A DNA stretch of 64,000 nt, taken from the NCBI GenBank assembly GCA_014155875.1, contig JACEFZ010004239.1, positions 578,501-642,500 on the forward strand. The letters run 5' to 3'. Each line of letters begins with the position of its first letter. Position 1 is the first letter of the stretch. This DNA is from Cepaea nemoralis (lineage: Eukaryota > Mollusca > Gastropoda > Stylommatophora > Helicidae). Below the pieces are notes generated by a model. The model searched no databases. It saw only the letters and a program-made list of their open reading frames with translations, and was not told the DNA's origin. The position numbers were made by a program, and so were the translations under genes. This document shows, piece by piece, positions 33,227 through 45,917 of the stretch.

Positions 33227-35626
33227 GGTGGCAGCGACCATCGGCCAGTCTTTCTAACTGTAGAAAATGAGCTTGTAAGTGAAAGCAGCACCCTCTCGAG
33301 GTGGAACTACACGAAAGCAGACTGGGAAATGTACAAGAATCGCACCAGCCTACTGGTTAGAAACCTGAACACTGAGAAAGACATAAATAAAGTAGTTGAA
33401 GAGTTTGGGAAATGCATACTACAGGCAGCGCGAGAAACAGTACCAAGAGGAGCCCGAAAACAATATAAACCCTACTGGAGTAGTGAACTGGAACAGTTGC
33501 ACAATGATGTAGAAGTGTGTAGAAAGCAAGCACAGGCCACACCCAGCCAAGAGCACCACAATAAATTCCAGCACGCAAAAGCCAAATTTCAAAGGGCCAA
33601 GCTGCAGGCTAGACGGAAAAGCTGGCAGGAGAAAACGGAGTCTCTGAACTTTGAAAGAGACACAAGGAAATTGTGGAAGCTAATAAAACAACTTAATGAT
33701 GAGGGCACAGGGAGAAACTCAAAAATTGCACTACATAAAGATGGAAACATCTTAACAAGAAAGCAAGCAGCTGACCATTTTGCGGACTCATTCGCACAGG
33801 ATAACAATATCAAAATTAGTCCAGAGAAACAAGAGATTCGAGAGAAACGACAACATACAGGACAGAAGGAAATAGTACATGAGGTTCTGGAGGCACCCAT
33901 CACAATCAGCGAACTGGAGCTAGCCATATCAAAACTGAAAATGAGAAAGTCACCAGGAGCTGATGGTATCTCCAATGAAATGATCAGGAACCTAGGAACA
34001 GAGGCCAAAGCAAAGCTGTTGCAGATCTTCAATAACAGCTGGACCTTAGGCAGTGTTCCACAAGCCTGGAGAGAAGCAATCATGATACCCCTCCTAAAAT
34101 CAGGGAAAGATGGTTCCATTGCCTCTAGCTACAGACCAATTAGCCTCACCAGCTGTCTCTGCAAAACACTGGAGCGCATCATCAATCACAGACTGCAGTG
34201 GTACATTGAAAGTAAAAACATCCTTGTGCCACAGCAGGCTGGCTTTAGGCAGTGCTACTCTACGGAAGATCAGACAACCTATCTCTCTCATAAAATTGAG
34301 GATGCATTCCAAGAGAAGAAGCTGGTGCTTGCGGCATGGATAGATCTGAAGAAAGCCTTTGACAAAGTCTGGAAAGAAGGTCTGATGAAGAAACTGAGAA
34401 CTTGCAAAGTCAATGGAAGAATGTACAAATGGGTGAAAGCATACTTGCACAACAGAAGAGCCCGAGAACAGATAGACGGACTCAAGAGCAAGAAAGTACT
34501 ACTGTGCCACGGTGTTCCCCAGGGCGGAGTCTTGTCCCCCACACTTTTTCTAATCTTCATTAATGATCTTGTTGCTAATCTACCGCATGGAATTAAAGCG
34601 GCAATGTACGCCGATGACCTGGTTTTATGGAGCACAAATGAACATGCATTAGTGGCCACCAAATTGCTACAAAGAGCGGTAGATACATTTGCTGCATGGG
34701 CAAATAGATGGTGTGTCAGCATAAACACTGACAAGTGCAGCACCACCCTATTTACCCTCTCTCCAAAACAAAAGGCAGGGACCATCCAGATAAATGGAAC
34801 ACCCCTAAGAGAAGATAAAGAACCAACATACCTTGGAGTAACATTTGATGGCAGGCTGACATGGAGAAAGCACATCAACAAAGCAGTAGTAAAAGCCAGA
34901 AGGAAAATAGCCATCACGAGAAAGCTAGGTGGAACCACATGGGGAGCCAGTGGGAAAATACATAGCAAAGTTTATCAACAGAGCATACGACCACACCTGG
35001 AATACGGGTCAACTGCGTGGTGTTCGGCATCAAAAACCGCACTACAAGAGCTGGACAAAGTGCAAAATCAAGCACTTAGAGTCACCACAGGAGGGATGAG
35101 ATCAACCCCTATAGTGGAAATGGAGAAGATGGGGAGGACACAAGCACTGAGTGAGCGCAGAGATACGAAAACGCTAATACAAGCAGAAAAGTTCCTCAGC
35201 TTGTCAGGCCACCCTATGAAGAACATATTTGAAAACCTAGCTATGGGGCGGTTGAAAAGAAGTAGTTTTATCCACCAGGCCAAACGACTCTGCAGAGAAA
35301 CCACGGATCTGCCCACAGTTGGTATCCCCCTAACAACTATCCCAGAGCGAACTCCATGGAAAGATGAGCATAGACTATCATTTCAAATCCAGACAAAAGT
35401 GAGAGGAATATTTGACAAGGAAGAACAGAACAGTGTGCAGCGCAGAACAGCCACTCTCAGCTTCCTTGATGAAGAATACCCACAGGACCTCTGGATCCGA
35501 GTCTACACAGATGGGTCAGCACAAAATGCTGTTCGAAATGGAGGAGCAGGAGTGTACATAGAATACCCAAATAATACTAGGGACACAGCTAGAGTACCGA
35601 CAGGAAAGTACTGCCATAACTACTGA
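33227..35626 (+). pseudogene. I-group LINE 'B' reverse transcriptase and RNase H, 5' truncated
   Basis: Long open frame fused to the hAT start. It begins with the endonuclease end GGSDHRPVFLTVENE. RT follows: KSPGADGISNEMIR near 33950, SSYRPISLTSCLCKTLERII near 34120, AWIDLKKAFDKVW near 34330, GVPQGGVLSPTLF near 34515 and MYADDLVLW with YADD at 34607-34618. The RNase H start (IRVYTDGSAQNA) is near 35497. A frameshift near 35620 ends this frame. Insertion into the hAT left an 11-bp imperfect duplication (ATCAAAAACAA / ATCAAACAAAA). Apart from 5' truncation and one shift it is well preserved, hence young. Confidence 0.92.
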
Positions 35627-36285
35627 TGCTGAAATTGAGGCAATCAAGATAGCAACAGAGAAATTACTCAATACCAGCATTGGTACACAACCTGTGGTGC
35701 TATTGACAGATGCAAAATCAGTACTCGAGGCGCTCCTCTCTGGGAAATTGCCAGTACTAAGGACACTACTTTCTGAACTTAGCAGTCAGCATAAGGTCAC
35801 CATACAGTGGATACCATCCCACTGTGGAGTACCCGGAAACGACAGAGCTGATCAATTGGCTAAGGAAGGAGCCAAAGAAGAACAGCCTGATGTGCCCGTT
35901 ACATACCACCAAAAGAAAAGAATGATCAAATCAGTCAGAAAGCCACCAAAACCTGCTCAAGATGACTACCACGTTATGGACAGACCAGAACAAGTCATTA
36001 TTCTGCGCTTCAGAACAGGGCACAATAGATTACGCAACCACATGTATACAAGATTCAAGATTGGTGAAACAGCCATGTGCACATGTGGATTGGCGTCGCA
36101 GACAGCAGAGCACATACTCCAAGACTGCCCAAAATACAACATATCTAGGCAAACCTTCTGGCCTAGAGAGACGACAGTGGAAGATAAACTCTATGGACCG
36201 CTGTGTGAACTGAAAAAGACAGTTCAATTCATGCAAGAGACAGCATTGCAGTTATAGACATATTTCAAGCGACCGAAAGAAGAAG
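35627..36285 (+). pseudogene. LINE B RNase H C-terminal part and 3' end
   Basis: Continues RNase H after the frameshift: TTDAEIEAIKIATEK, VVLLTDAKSVLEALL and IQWIPSHCGVPGNDRADQLA. A C-terminal Cys/His tail (MCTCGLASQTAEHILQDCPK) follows and the frame stops at 36257. The 3' end is AGAAGAAGAAATC with no long A tail. Its protein matches the inverted deletion derivatives at 31555-32640 and 41745-42610. Confidence 0.88.
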
Positions 36286-36287
36286 AA

Positions 36288-37970
36288 ATCAAACAAAATA
36301 TTCCGATTTCGGATACAATTTAACAACGGAAGGGAGGGAAAGGAAATGCCTTGAGTTGGTGAAAAATTTTGGAGAAACAGCAAACTGTTTTCAATAAACA
36401 GTCTTGAATTCAAGATGCTGCAAATGAAGCTAATCTTGTGCTGTCACACATAATTGTGAAACAGAACAAGCCATTTTCTGATGGCGAGTTCATCAAGGAA
36501 TGTTTGCTAGATGCAGCAAACATTATGTGTCCAGAACACAAAAAAAAAAAACACAAAAAAAAACAGACCTGACAACATTACTTTATCCAGGAGAACTGTG
36601 GTCAGACGTGTTGATAAGATAAATGACAATGTTATGCATACACTTCAAGATGCAAGTAAACAATTTTTGTGGTAGTCTCTTTCATTGGATGAGAGTACCG
36701 ATGTACATGATACTGCCCAATTATTGATGTTTATAAGTGGAATAAACACTTCTTTCAAACTCACTGAAGAGTTATTGAGTGTTGAGTCACTCAAAGACAC
36801 AACCACAGGCCATGATATATTCAATGCTTTTACTAACTGTATTGAAAGAACTGGGTTAGTCCGGAACAAGATGGCAAGTGTTACAACTGACGGAGCTCGT
36901 GCTTTGACTGGAAAAAATGTAGGTCTGGTAAAGTTGATAAGTGATAAGAGTAAAGCAGAATATCCAGACCATACATTATTACCACTTCACTGTGTGATTC
37001 ATCAAGAAAGTCTGTGAAAAACTGTTTTGAATATCAAGCATGTTATTGACCCAGTTGTCAGTGTCATCAACCTCATCAGATCAAGAGGACTAAATCACAT
37101 ACAGTTCAAGGCATTACTTGACGATTTGGAAACTGAACAATCCGATGTCCTGTACCACACCAGTGTTCGATGGCTGAGTCTCGGCAAGGTGTTGAGGCGC
37201 GTGTGGGAACTCAGAGAAGAAATAGTGATGTTCCTAGAGATGAAGGGCATTGAATGTGACTTTAATACTAATATTGTCAATAAAGAGTGGAAGTTAGACT
37301 TTATGTTTGCCATAGAAATTATGGAAAAGTTAAATGAACTGAATTGACAAACTTCAGGGCAATGGTGTGTTCGCACATGAATTGTATGTACATATAAAAT
37401 CATTTCAGGCAAAACTCTCACTGTACTCCAGACAAGCAAGTGAAAAAGATTTTGTCACTTCCCTTTGCTGAAACAAGAAACCATTTCTGGTGAAATGACT
37501 GAAAAGTACAAAGCCCAATTAGATGCACTGATTGAAGAATTTGGATGGAGATTCCATGATTTCAAGAACGTAGAGCCACAGTTCAATATTCTCAGTTCCC
37601 CTTTCAGTGCAGAAGCTGATACAGCCACAGATGATATACAATTGGAGCTGCTTGACTTAGAAGCAGATCATGACCTGAAAGAGAAATTCAAGTCAGATGG
37701 ATTTCTATGGATCTTTATAACAAGAATCATTTCCAATCTTGAAAAACTTTGCAGCTAAACTTTTATCATTGTTTGGATCAACATACATTTGCGAACAAGC
37801 ATTCTCTTCCTTGAAGATCAACAAATCCTAAAATAGGTCTTTATTGTCGGACTGCAACTTGCATGCTGTCATGCGAATTTCAACAAGTAAACATTCTCCA
37901 TATTTCAAGAATATTGTCAAAAAGTGCAAGCAGTTACATACATCTCATTAGAAATCAACAACTGTAGTGA
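36288..37970 (+). pseudogene. hAT copy 1 transposase, catalytic and dimerisation regions
   Basis: Resumes after LINE B. A stop follows FLW at about 36674, then LDESTDVHDTAQLLMFISGI (36685 on) holds the first catalytic Asp of the hAT fold. MASVTTDGARALTG and LLPLHCVIHQESL (36870-37015) hold the second Asp region and the C/H motif. YHTSVRWLSLGKVLRRVWEL lies near 37150. The C-terminal dimerisation region (YICEQAFSSLKI, SDCNLHAVMRIS) lies at 37780-37950. At least four stops or shifts make it inactive. Confidence 0.9.
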
Positions 37971-38216
37971 CAGTGTAGTCTGTTTGTGTCTAAATTAAAG
38001 CCATTGATAGATAATAAAGAATATTTGTTACAATAACATGTTGTAAAATCTTGTTAACAAATTAGTAAAAGTTTTTGTCTATATTGTCAAATATAATGCA
38101 TAAGTATATAAGTAAAATAACATTGCAATCATTATTTATTTATACTGCTTAATAGCCTATAAATAATTAATAATTACTTATTGTGATAAGTTGCTGTAAG
38201 CAAAATGGACATTTTA

Positions 38217-38329
<113 letters not shown>

Positions 38330-38391
38330 GCCCGCCAATAGCTTTACATTTGTTAATGCGGCCCTACGCACAAAACGTTTGCCCACCCCTG

Positions 38392-39290
38392 CCCTAGTTC
38401 ATACTTGCCCAGTATGCATCCGTCCTGTTGATTTCCAACTTTGGCATTCAAGTCATCCATTATGATAGTTACTTCAGAATTCTTGCATTTCTTGAAGGCT
38501 TTCTCTAAATCACTATAAAATTCATCAATGCTGTCATCACTACTGTCTTCTGTTGGTGCATAAACTTGTATGATGTTGACATCAAAAGGTCTTCCACTCA
38601 ACTTCACCAGTAACACTCTGTCTGATACAGTCCAATATCCTTTGATCGATTTTGCTCTCTCTGTATCCATTATAATTGCTACTCCTCGCTGTTGTTTCTC
38701 TCCACCAGAATAGATTATTCTATATTCCTCAGATGTCATAATGCCCATTCCTGTCCATCTGGTCTCACATATACCTAACAGGTTAATATTTAATCTTCTC
38801 ATTTCATTCTTAATGTTATCAAATTTCCCATCCCCACTCATAGTTCTTACATTCCAAGTTCCTACTTTCAATGTTGATATTATTTTGCACCCAGTCGCCT
38901 GATGACGGTCTGGAATCACCTGGTGCACATGACCTACCCCTGCAGGGCGAGGCTGCTCCTATGGAGCACCCATTTACACTGTTTCTCTGATTATCGATAA
39001 GACTGCAGTACATAATATTCTTGGTATCTGTAAAGAAGGTAGTTTGCCATTGTTTTCCTTCCTAGCAGTGACCATACTGGTCGATGACCGTAGCCAATGT
39101 CTCCCAAAAAAAGAGATCCTCTGCCTACCGTCGTGAAACTGGAGACCATAACCTACAACTATCTGTCGGCTGCCCCTCAACTTCATCCACCACCTGCACC
39201 CATGGCTTCACGTAACCCTTATCGGGGGGCTAAACGGGTACTCCACCTTGCCCAAGGGTGTCCCGTAGGCTAGTGGAGGGAAGGAGGCAC
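38392..39290 (-). pseudogene. RTE-like LINE endonuclease, cut by hAT copy 1
   Basis: The minus strand encodes LKVGTWNVRTM, INLLGICETRWTGMG, GVAIIMDTERAKSIK, VIQVYAPTEDSSD and [20 protein letters not shown], ending KYELG at the hAT right end (38392). These are the standard AP-endonuclease motifs of RTE elements (WNVRT, ETRW, YAPT, D-NAKVG). 5' leader sequence extends to about 39290. The next residues of the same frame are found at 41511 downward, on the other side of hAT copy 2. Confidence 0.9.
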
Positions 39291-39291
39291 T

Positions 39292-39590
<299 letters not shown>

Positions 39591-40011
39591 CTCTAAATTT
39601 TGGGTGGCCTTAAGAGGCCAGTAAAAAAATGATGTTTCCCCACAGAGGGGAAACCTTCCAGTTTTTCTTGTCAGTTACTGCTTATCATTACAGTTTTAAG
39701 AATTAAACATAAACATAGAATTGACAAAGTTGGTCATAAAATGTAAGTAAATAAAGATTAAACAAATGTTTTATAAACATTTTAATAGCTTTCTTCTCAC
39801 AATTGCAAATATATGATTGCGGTATTGATTGTTTGATTTCTCAATGAAAAATGAAAGATTTTAATGTTAGTTATTGGTATTATACTTAGGTATACCCTTT
39901 TCATTTTCAAATTCTAGTAATTTCCCTTGTATCAATATTAGATGTTTATGTCCCTCTACCATGAGCAGACTGCTAATGCTACCGTATATTAATCTAAGGC
40001 AATTTACATAT
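39591..40011. other. No recognisable gene
   Basis: About 420 bp of AT-rich sequence between the GA repeat and the RTE 3' tail, without coding or tRNA-like signals. Confidence 0.5.
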
Positions 40012-40175
40012 AAGGTAGACCAAGAAGACGGTGGAGAGATAATATATATACCGACCTACAAGCACTTGGAATCAGCGACTGGCAAGAGAAGGTCAACCAG
40101 AGAGACGAATGGAGACGGATTGTATCTGCAGCAAAGAACCTCAATGGCTCGGAACGCTGAAGAAGAAGAAGAAGA
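40012..40175 (+). mobile_element. 5'-truncated RTE LINE 3' tail
   Basis: Near-identical to 8812-8975: AGGTAGACCAAGAAGACGGT through CGGAACGCTGAAG and a GAA repeat. It encodes only the last ~45 residues of the RTE protein and is inserted into the RTE fragment that follows (TTTACATATAA flanks both sides at about 40000 and 40177). Confidence 0.8.
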
Positions 40176-40795
40176 ATTTACATATAAACTTAAAGAAAGT
40201 CAAATATACAAATAGAAACGCAAAATTTGATCTACAGGCAATGAAGAGTGAGGAGATAAAAGTTAAATTCAACGTAGAGGTAAAGAACAGATTCGTTGCA
40301 TTGTCCGATATGGAAATATTATTTCAAAACGTCAGTGACCAATTGGAAATATAAAAGAAATCAGTCAAGAAGCTGCACTAACAACAATGATAATTCCAAA
40401 AATAAAGATAATAGGACGCAAGAAATGGATGATGGAAGACATCTTAAAACTCATAGAAATAAGAAGAAATAACAAAAATAACAAGGAAATATACGAAGAG
40501 ATTCACAGGAAAATTATAAGCTATGCAAAGAGGCAAAAGAAACATGGCTTGAGGAAAATTGCAAGGAAATTGAAAACCAACACAACATCCAGAAAACCAA
40601 ATTAATGCACGCAAGAATTAATGACATCACTAACAAAAGAACACACACATCAACAGGTTGCCTAAAAACCAAAGATGGCAAAATCATTATAGAAAAAGAT
40701 CAGATTTTACATGCGTGGTCAGATCATGTGAAAGACCTCTATGATGATACAAGAGAAGAACAATATGATCATCAGAATAATAATGAAGGACCATT
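40176..40795 (+). pseudogene. RTE-like LINE fragment, linker between endonuclease and RT
   Basis: Plus-strand frames give EVKNRFVALSDMEILFQNV, KIIGRKKWMMEDILKLIEIR, RNNKNNKEIYEEIHRKIISY, RINDITNKRTHTSTGCLKTK and DGKIIIEKDQILHAWSDHVK. This is the charged linker region of RTE proteins just before the RT domain. Three frames are needed, so it is decayed. Confidence 0.8.
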
Positions 40796-40847
40796 AATTT
40801 TGTTTGTCGGGGTGTTTTTCTTTTAGATATCTAGCAATTCTGCAGAG

Positions 40848-41060
40848 CCGGCTCCCTGGCGAAGGTTTTAACGATTTTATCCGTAATCCCGTATATCCAT
40901 GTGTGGGGAAACAGCTGCGCGAGATTCGGTAGAGAATCGGGTCGGTTACTTACAGGGGTATCTGAGATTGTCGCTCAGTAAGCAATGCAAAATACTCTGC
41001 GTAATCTTGCAAAGACATGCACAACAGCGGTAAAATGCAGTTGTTGACAGCGATGTAAAT
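40848..41060 (+). repeat. tRNA-derived SINE (family 1), diverged
   Basis: The head is AGCCGGCTCCCTGGCGAAGG, followed by TTATCCGTAATCCCGTATAT, GTCGCTCAGTAAGCAATGCA and CTGCGTAATCTTGCAAAGAC. The order matches the family-1 copies, with a different central part (CGAGATTCGGTAGAGAATCG). Confidence 0.75.
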
Positions 41061-41116
41061 AGGATATGCACACACAAAAAAAATTCCACGGAATGCTTGA
41101 ACATAAGTGTAGTGAT

Positions 41117-41415
<299 letters not shown>

Positions 41416-41511
41416 GCACGCAGACCCTGATTGTGCCAGACCAGGTTTTGTCCTACTCACCCTACTCACTTCGCCTGTTAATCGTCATCTCTCTCATTCC
41501 TATCACCTAGG
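41416..41511 (-). pseudogene. Continuation of the RTE endonuclease frame, left of hAT copy 2
   Basis: The reverse complement from 41511 reads L-G-D-R-N-E-R-D-D-D and then a stop. RTE endonucleases typically continue GKY-LG-RNERG-R after the KVG motif. It therefore joins in sequence to KYELG at 38392, with the shared bases CCTAG at the break. Confidence 0.7.
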
Positions 41512-41744
41512 CAAGGTGGTGGGCAAACTACGGCCCGTGGGCCGCATGCGGCCGGCCACCTGGTTTTATGCGGCCCGCGAGGGCATTTAGGAATAATAAT
41601 TCTTACTTCGTTTGTATGTTATTTTGTTGAATTTTAAAGAATTTCATGTACCGTTACGATTGTTTCAACATTTTTGATAAGATTTCTTTCTAATTATCAA
41701 TTTTTGTAAACAGTCCTTGGCCTTCGTAATGTAATGCTTCTTCT

Positions 41745-42610
41745 TCTTTCGTTCGCCTTAAATACTATAACTGCAATGTTACCTCTTGTGTGAATTTAAC
41801 TGTCCTTTTTAGTTCACTCAGCAGTCCACAGAGTTTATCTTCCACTGCCGTCTCTCTTGGCCAGAAGGTTAGCCTAGACATGTTGTAATTTGGGTAGTAT
41901 TTGAGTATGTGCTCTGCTGTCTGCGAAGATAATCCACACGTGCACATGGCTGATTCACCAATCTTGAATCTTGTGTACATGTGGTTGTGCAATCTATTGT
42001 GTCTTGTTCCGAGGAGCAGAATAATGACTTGTTCTGGTCTGTCCATAACGTGGTAGTCGTCTTGAGCTGGTTCTGGTGGCTTTCTGACTGATTTGATCAT
42101 TCTTTTCTTTTGGTGGTAACGGGCACATCAGGCTGGTCTTCTTTTGCTCCTTCCTTAGCCAGTCGATCAGTTCTGTCGTTTCCGGGTACTCCACAGTGGG
42201 ATGGTATCCACTGTATGGTGACCTTATGCTGGCTGCTAAGTTCAGAAAGTAGTGTCCTTAATACTGGCAATTTCCAAGACATCATTTCGTTTTCGTTGAG
42301 GTGAGTTTCTTGCAAGCAACATACGCTTACCTTTTCTTGGTCAAAGATGTTTTCTAGTTCTATTGTTTTGTTGCCGAATACATCCGCATTCCAGTGCATT
42401 AGTTTTAGTCTTTGTTTGGTATGGCACTGCACCTGCCTGTGGGTCCAAAGTAGGGCGAGCACCGTAACATTTAGCCGTAGTCGACATATTTCATTGCGCG
42501 TGATTGGTGGCATCCTGATTTCTGTGGTGCGCCTCCTGGCTGGTTGCCTCTTTATTCAGCACCTTTCCTTTGCTAGAGCAGACTGTGGTCTTACTCGAGT
42601 TTAGGTGTAT
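41745..42610 (-). mobile_element. Internally deleted I-group LINE in hAT copy 2
   Basis: A minus-strand frame (42513-42097) fuses the 5' endonuclease start (KQRLKLMHWNADVFGNKTIE, VSVCCLQETHLNENE) directly to RNase H (KLPVLRTLLSELSSQHKVTI, WIPSHCGVPGNDRTDRLAKE). A shift leads to the C-terminal tail down to 41765. The deletion joint lies at about 42288 (ENEMMSWKLPV). It is the same derivative as at 31555-32640 but less decayed. Confidence 0.85.
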
Positions 42611-43213
42611 AGGCACGCACACACATGTCTGCGCATGCACGTACGAGCATACACATCTAAAACGTTCTGATTATTTCTCGGCGCCAGTGACTCGCCGCCG
42701 CCCCTTCTCCTGTTAGTTAAAACAGTTCCGCCACGAGAAGGCCAGAAGTGGACTTCTGCTGCAAAGGTGATGAATGCGCGAGCCATTAGGGTATTTATGT
42801 AAGGTTGGGCGCTAACCCCAACCCGGCCCCTGGCTACATACAGCAACATTTGGAACCATGTTATGGTAAAATGCGAATTTATCGATTTTTATATAGAGAA
42901 ATATTTATCGACATGAAAAATTTAATAAGGATGATTTTATGAAAAACAGATATTTTCTCCGGTGATAAAATGATTTATGTTGCAAGAAAATATTAAATTT
43001 AAAAGTCTTTTGCTGTTTTAAATTATTTCCACATTTACAATGTTCAAATTAATTTATTTGTTGTAGTAGTCTTGATATATTTCTGAAATTTATTCTGAGT
43101 TTACTACTTGTTTTTCCGAATATTTTATTTTCACATACAACCGGAAGTAGGTTTTGTTTCATTTCCGTTTTAAAGTTTTCTACAGTTCTAACTGTTCGAA
43201 TTTTATTTAAAAA

Positions 43214-43480
43214 ATGAGTGTCAATAACAAACGTAAGATTGAAGATGAATGCCGTGTTTTTAATTATGAATGGACAACTAAGTACTGTTTTATAAAAGTT
43301 GGTAGCAAATCAGTTTGCTTGCTGTGTCGTAAGTCAGTGGCTGTCGTCAAGGAGTACAATTTAAAAAGACATTATCAAACAAAACATTCCGATTTCGGAT
43401 ACAATTTAACAACCGAAGGGAGGGAAAGGAAATGCCTTGAGTTGGTGAAAATTTTTGGAGAAACAGCAAACTGTTTTCAC
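43214..43480 (+). pseudogene. hAT copy 2 transposase N-terminus, uninterrupted
   Basis: 89 codons from ATG: ECRVFNYEWTTKYCFIKVG, SVCLLCRKSVAVVKEYNLKR, HYQTKHSDFGYNL, then a stop after ETANCFH. It shows the full BED-like C-x2-C...H-x4-H finger and proves where LINE B inserted in copy 1. Further transposase sequence follows to 43820 with shifts and an A-rich slip tract near 43627-43651. Confidence 0.88.
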
Positions 43481-43822
43481 TAAACAGTCTTGAATTCAAG
43501 ATGCTGCAACTGAAGCTAGTCTTGTGCTGTCCCACATAATTGTAAAACAGAACAAGCCATTTTCTGATGACGAGTTCATCAAGGAATGTTTGCTAGATGC
43601 AGCAAACATTATGTGCCCAGAAGACCAAAAAAAAAAAAAGAAAAAAAAAAGATGTGACAACATTACTTTATCCAGGAGAACTGTGGTCAGACGTGTTGAT
43701 AAGATAAGTGACAATGTTATGCATACACTTCAAGATGCAAGTAAACAATTTTTGTGGTAGTCTCTTGCATTGGATGAGAGTACCGATGTACATGATACTG
43801 CCCAATTATTGATATTTATACG

Positions 43823-44405
43823 TGCCAGAGTCTCACCCAGAGTTGTAACGCGGGTTCTGTACCAACGCCCGACAATGCAACGCTGAACTATGATAAACAC
43901 TACAGCTATAACGCGGCGTCGTTAACAACGCCAGGCAATCAACACTGAGCGATGCTAAGCAGGTGGCGGTCAGCTGGAACACAGCGTGAACATTGAGGGG
44001 TCACGCAAGCTGACTCGAGCACAACTGAGGTGTGTGCTAAAAGGCCAGCCAGACTAGGCTTGGGGGCCGTAACGGACTGACGTGTGAACGCGGCTTGAGA
44101 GTTTATGCATGTCTTGATAGCTAGCCTGTATGAACGTTGGAGATGGAACGCCTGTGTGTTTGACTTGTAAGTTGAATGCATTGATGTATTAGTATATTGA
44201 TGTATTGATTGCTTGATATCTATGATCTATTTGATAATATGAATTGTGATTTCGCGAAGCCTGTATTGTTTCTGATGTGTGCAGTGCAGCGAATAAATAG
44301 CGCGAATTATATCGGTGATTAGCCTCGTGTTATTTGATAATCATATTTAGTATCACACTTGTCAAGATACGAGCCATAGCTCTTGCGCTAAGCAAGACTT
44401 TGACA
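43823..44405 (+). repeat. 5' LTR of the Gmr1-like element
   Basis: 583 bp, with scattered point and 1-2-bp indel differences from the 3' LTR (for example GTTGTAACGCGGGTTC against GTTATAACGCGTTGTC). The element is therefore not brand new. GAATAAATAGCG near 44290 may carry the polyadenylation signal. Confidence 0.9.
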
Positions 44406-45040
44406 AGTGCGAACGTGGGGTCTTCGTCCTCATTAGATTTGAACCGTTAAATACGAAAAATACAGTGTTAAATAAGTGCAAACATGGCGACTGTTGTCGG
44501 ATTTTTTTTTTGGTGTGAATCAATTATTTGTATAAAGTGCGAGTTTTGAACAAATGCGAACGTGTAGGTTATAATTTAATGGATAAATAACATCTTTCGG
44601 GTTGATTTATTCAAACCATTAGTGCGTCTTTGGCACTTAGAAAATTTCAACCGAGTTATTGAAGTGATAAAAACCAAAATGGCGGCCATGTCCTTGAATG
44701 TCATTGAGTAGAAGCAGTGTAAGCGGAACGTTTGGAAAGTGTGAAAAGAAAGTTGTTGAGTGTGGTGATACGACTAACAACAATACGTGACGACATACAA
44801 ACCTACAAAAACTTAAGTGACATTACATACACCACACACTTGCACATGTTCTAATTTCTCTTGCTGCAAAAACAACAGGTTGTTTGGTGTCATCTACACC
44901 TGTCATTTGTAAACTCCGAATTTCTTTGGTCGACCTGAATTAAAAACCAGTGTGGTTTCGGGCAGTACTGAGCAGCCATTGTCCTACACATTGCCTCAGG
45001 AGTACTTGAGTATACAGTTTTTTTTTCTCTTCCGTATACT
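44406..45040. other. Leader of the Gmr1-like element, no coding recognised
   Basis: About 630 bp downstream of the 5' LTR. A standard TGG primer-binding site is not evident right after the LTR. Gag and protease motifs are absent, which suggests a deletion between the leader and integrase. Confidence 0.5.
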
Positions 45041-45052
45041 TTTGTTCATCAG

Positions 45053-45774
45053 GCTTAAACATATGCTCTCAAAAGTAACCCAAGAACATCCCGAAGACTG
45101 GGACACGTATCTACCTGCTATTTTATTTGCATATAGGGAAGTGCCACATTCCAGCACTGGATTCTCACCATTTGAAATAGTATATGGTGCCAAACCACGC
45201 GGCCCATTATCGTTGTACACAGTCTATGCTGACTGAAAGTAAAACCATATCTACACCCATTTCATCGTATGAACATGTAATATCATTGCGCGATAGAATC
45301 ATGAGATCTTGTGTGTTAGCGAAAGAAGCACTACAAAAATCTGGTGCTATCTACCGACAATACGCTAACAGAGGAAATTGAACAATTACTCTGACGCCAG
45401 GACAGGACGTTCTTCTTCTATTGCCAAGTGACAGACACCTTCTCACAGACTCATGGCATGGACCGTTTAAAGTGTTACGACAAATTTCGACAGTAGATTA
45501 CGAAATTGCAGTTAGGGACAAACACAAGATTTTTCATATTAACATGCTTAAACCATATTACCACAGGGACGACGAACAAGTGGAGACTACAGCAAGCACA
45601 ACAATAGTGGACCAGACAGACGACAACGATACTGACGAGATACCTACACCAGTACTGGACACGACAACCAACCTACAGGACATTAAGGTAAATCCCAAGC
45701 TGACGCAGACACAGACCGACAGTTGCAGAAAAGTAGTACAATTTTTTCTAACAACCCAGGACAGACAGACTTAG
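45053..45774 (+). pseudogene. Integrase C-terminal half (Gmr1-like element)
   Basis: Starts inside the catalytic core: HMLSKVTQEHPEDWDTYLPA, AYREVPHSSTGFSPFEIVYG. A frame shift near 45235 follows, then MRSCVLAKEALQKSGAIYRQ, a stop at about 45379, and WHGPFKVLRQI with KIFHINMLKPYYHR (GPY/F module, 45450-45570). The zinc-binding N-terminus and the catalytic D,D and probably E are missing. The frame runs on to VVQFFLTTQDRQT, the usual linker before RT, confirming that RT follows. Confidence 0.85.
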
Positions 45775-45917
45775 TGCATCATCATATTACTTTGACGTCT
45801 GACATCCCCAATAAAATGCAGACCATATTCCATACCTATACACTACAAAGACAAATTACACCAAGAAATTATTGATTTAGAAGCAAACCATATCATCCGA
45901 CGTTCACAATCACATTT

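Noticed and set aside
44406..44440. Primer-binding site of the Gmr1-like element
   Set aside because: TGGGGTCTTCGTCCTC near 44415 starts with TGG but lies about ten bases from the LTR end and does not fit a tRNA 3' end convincingly.
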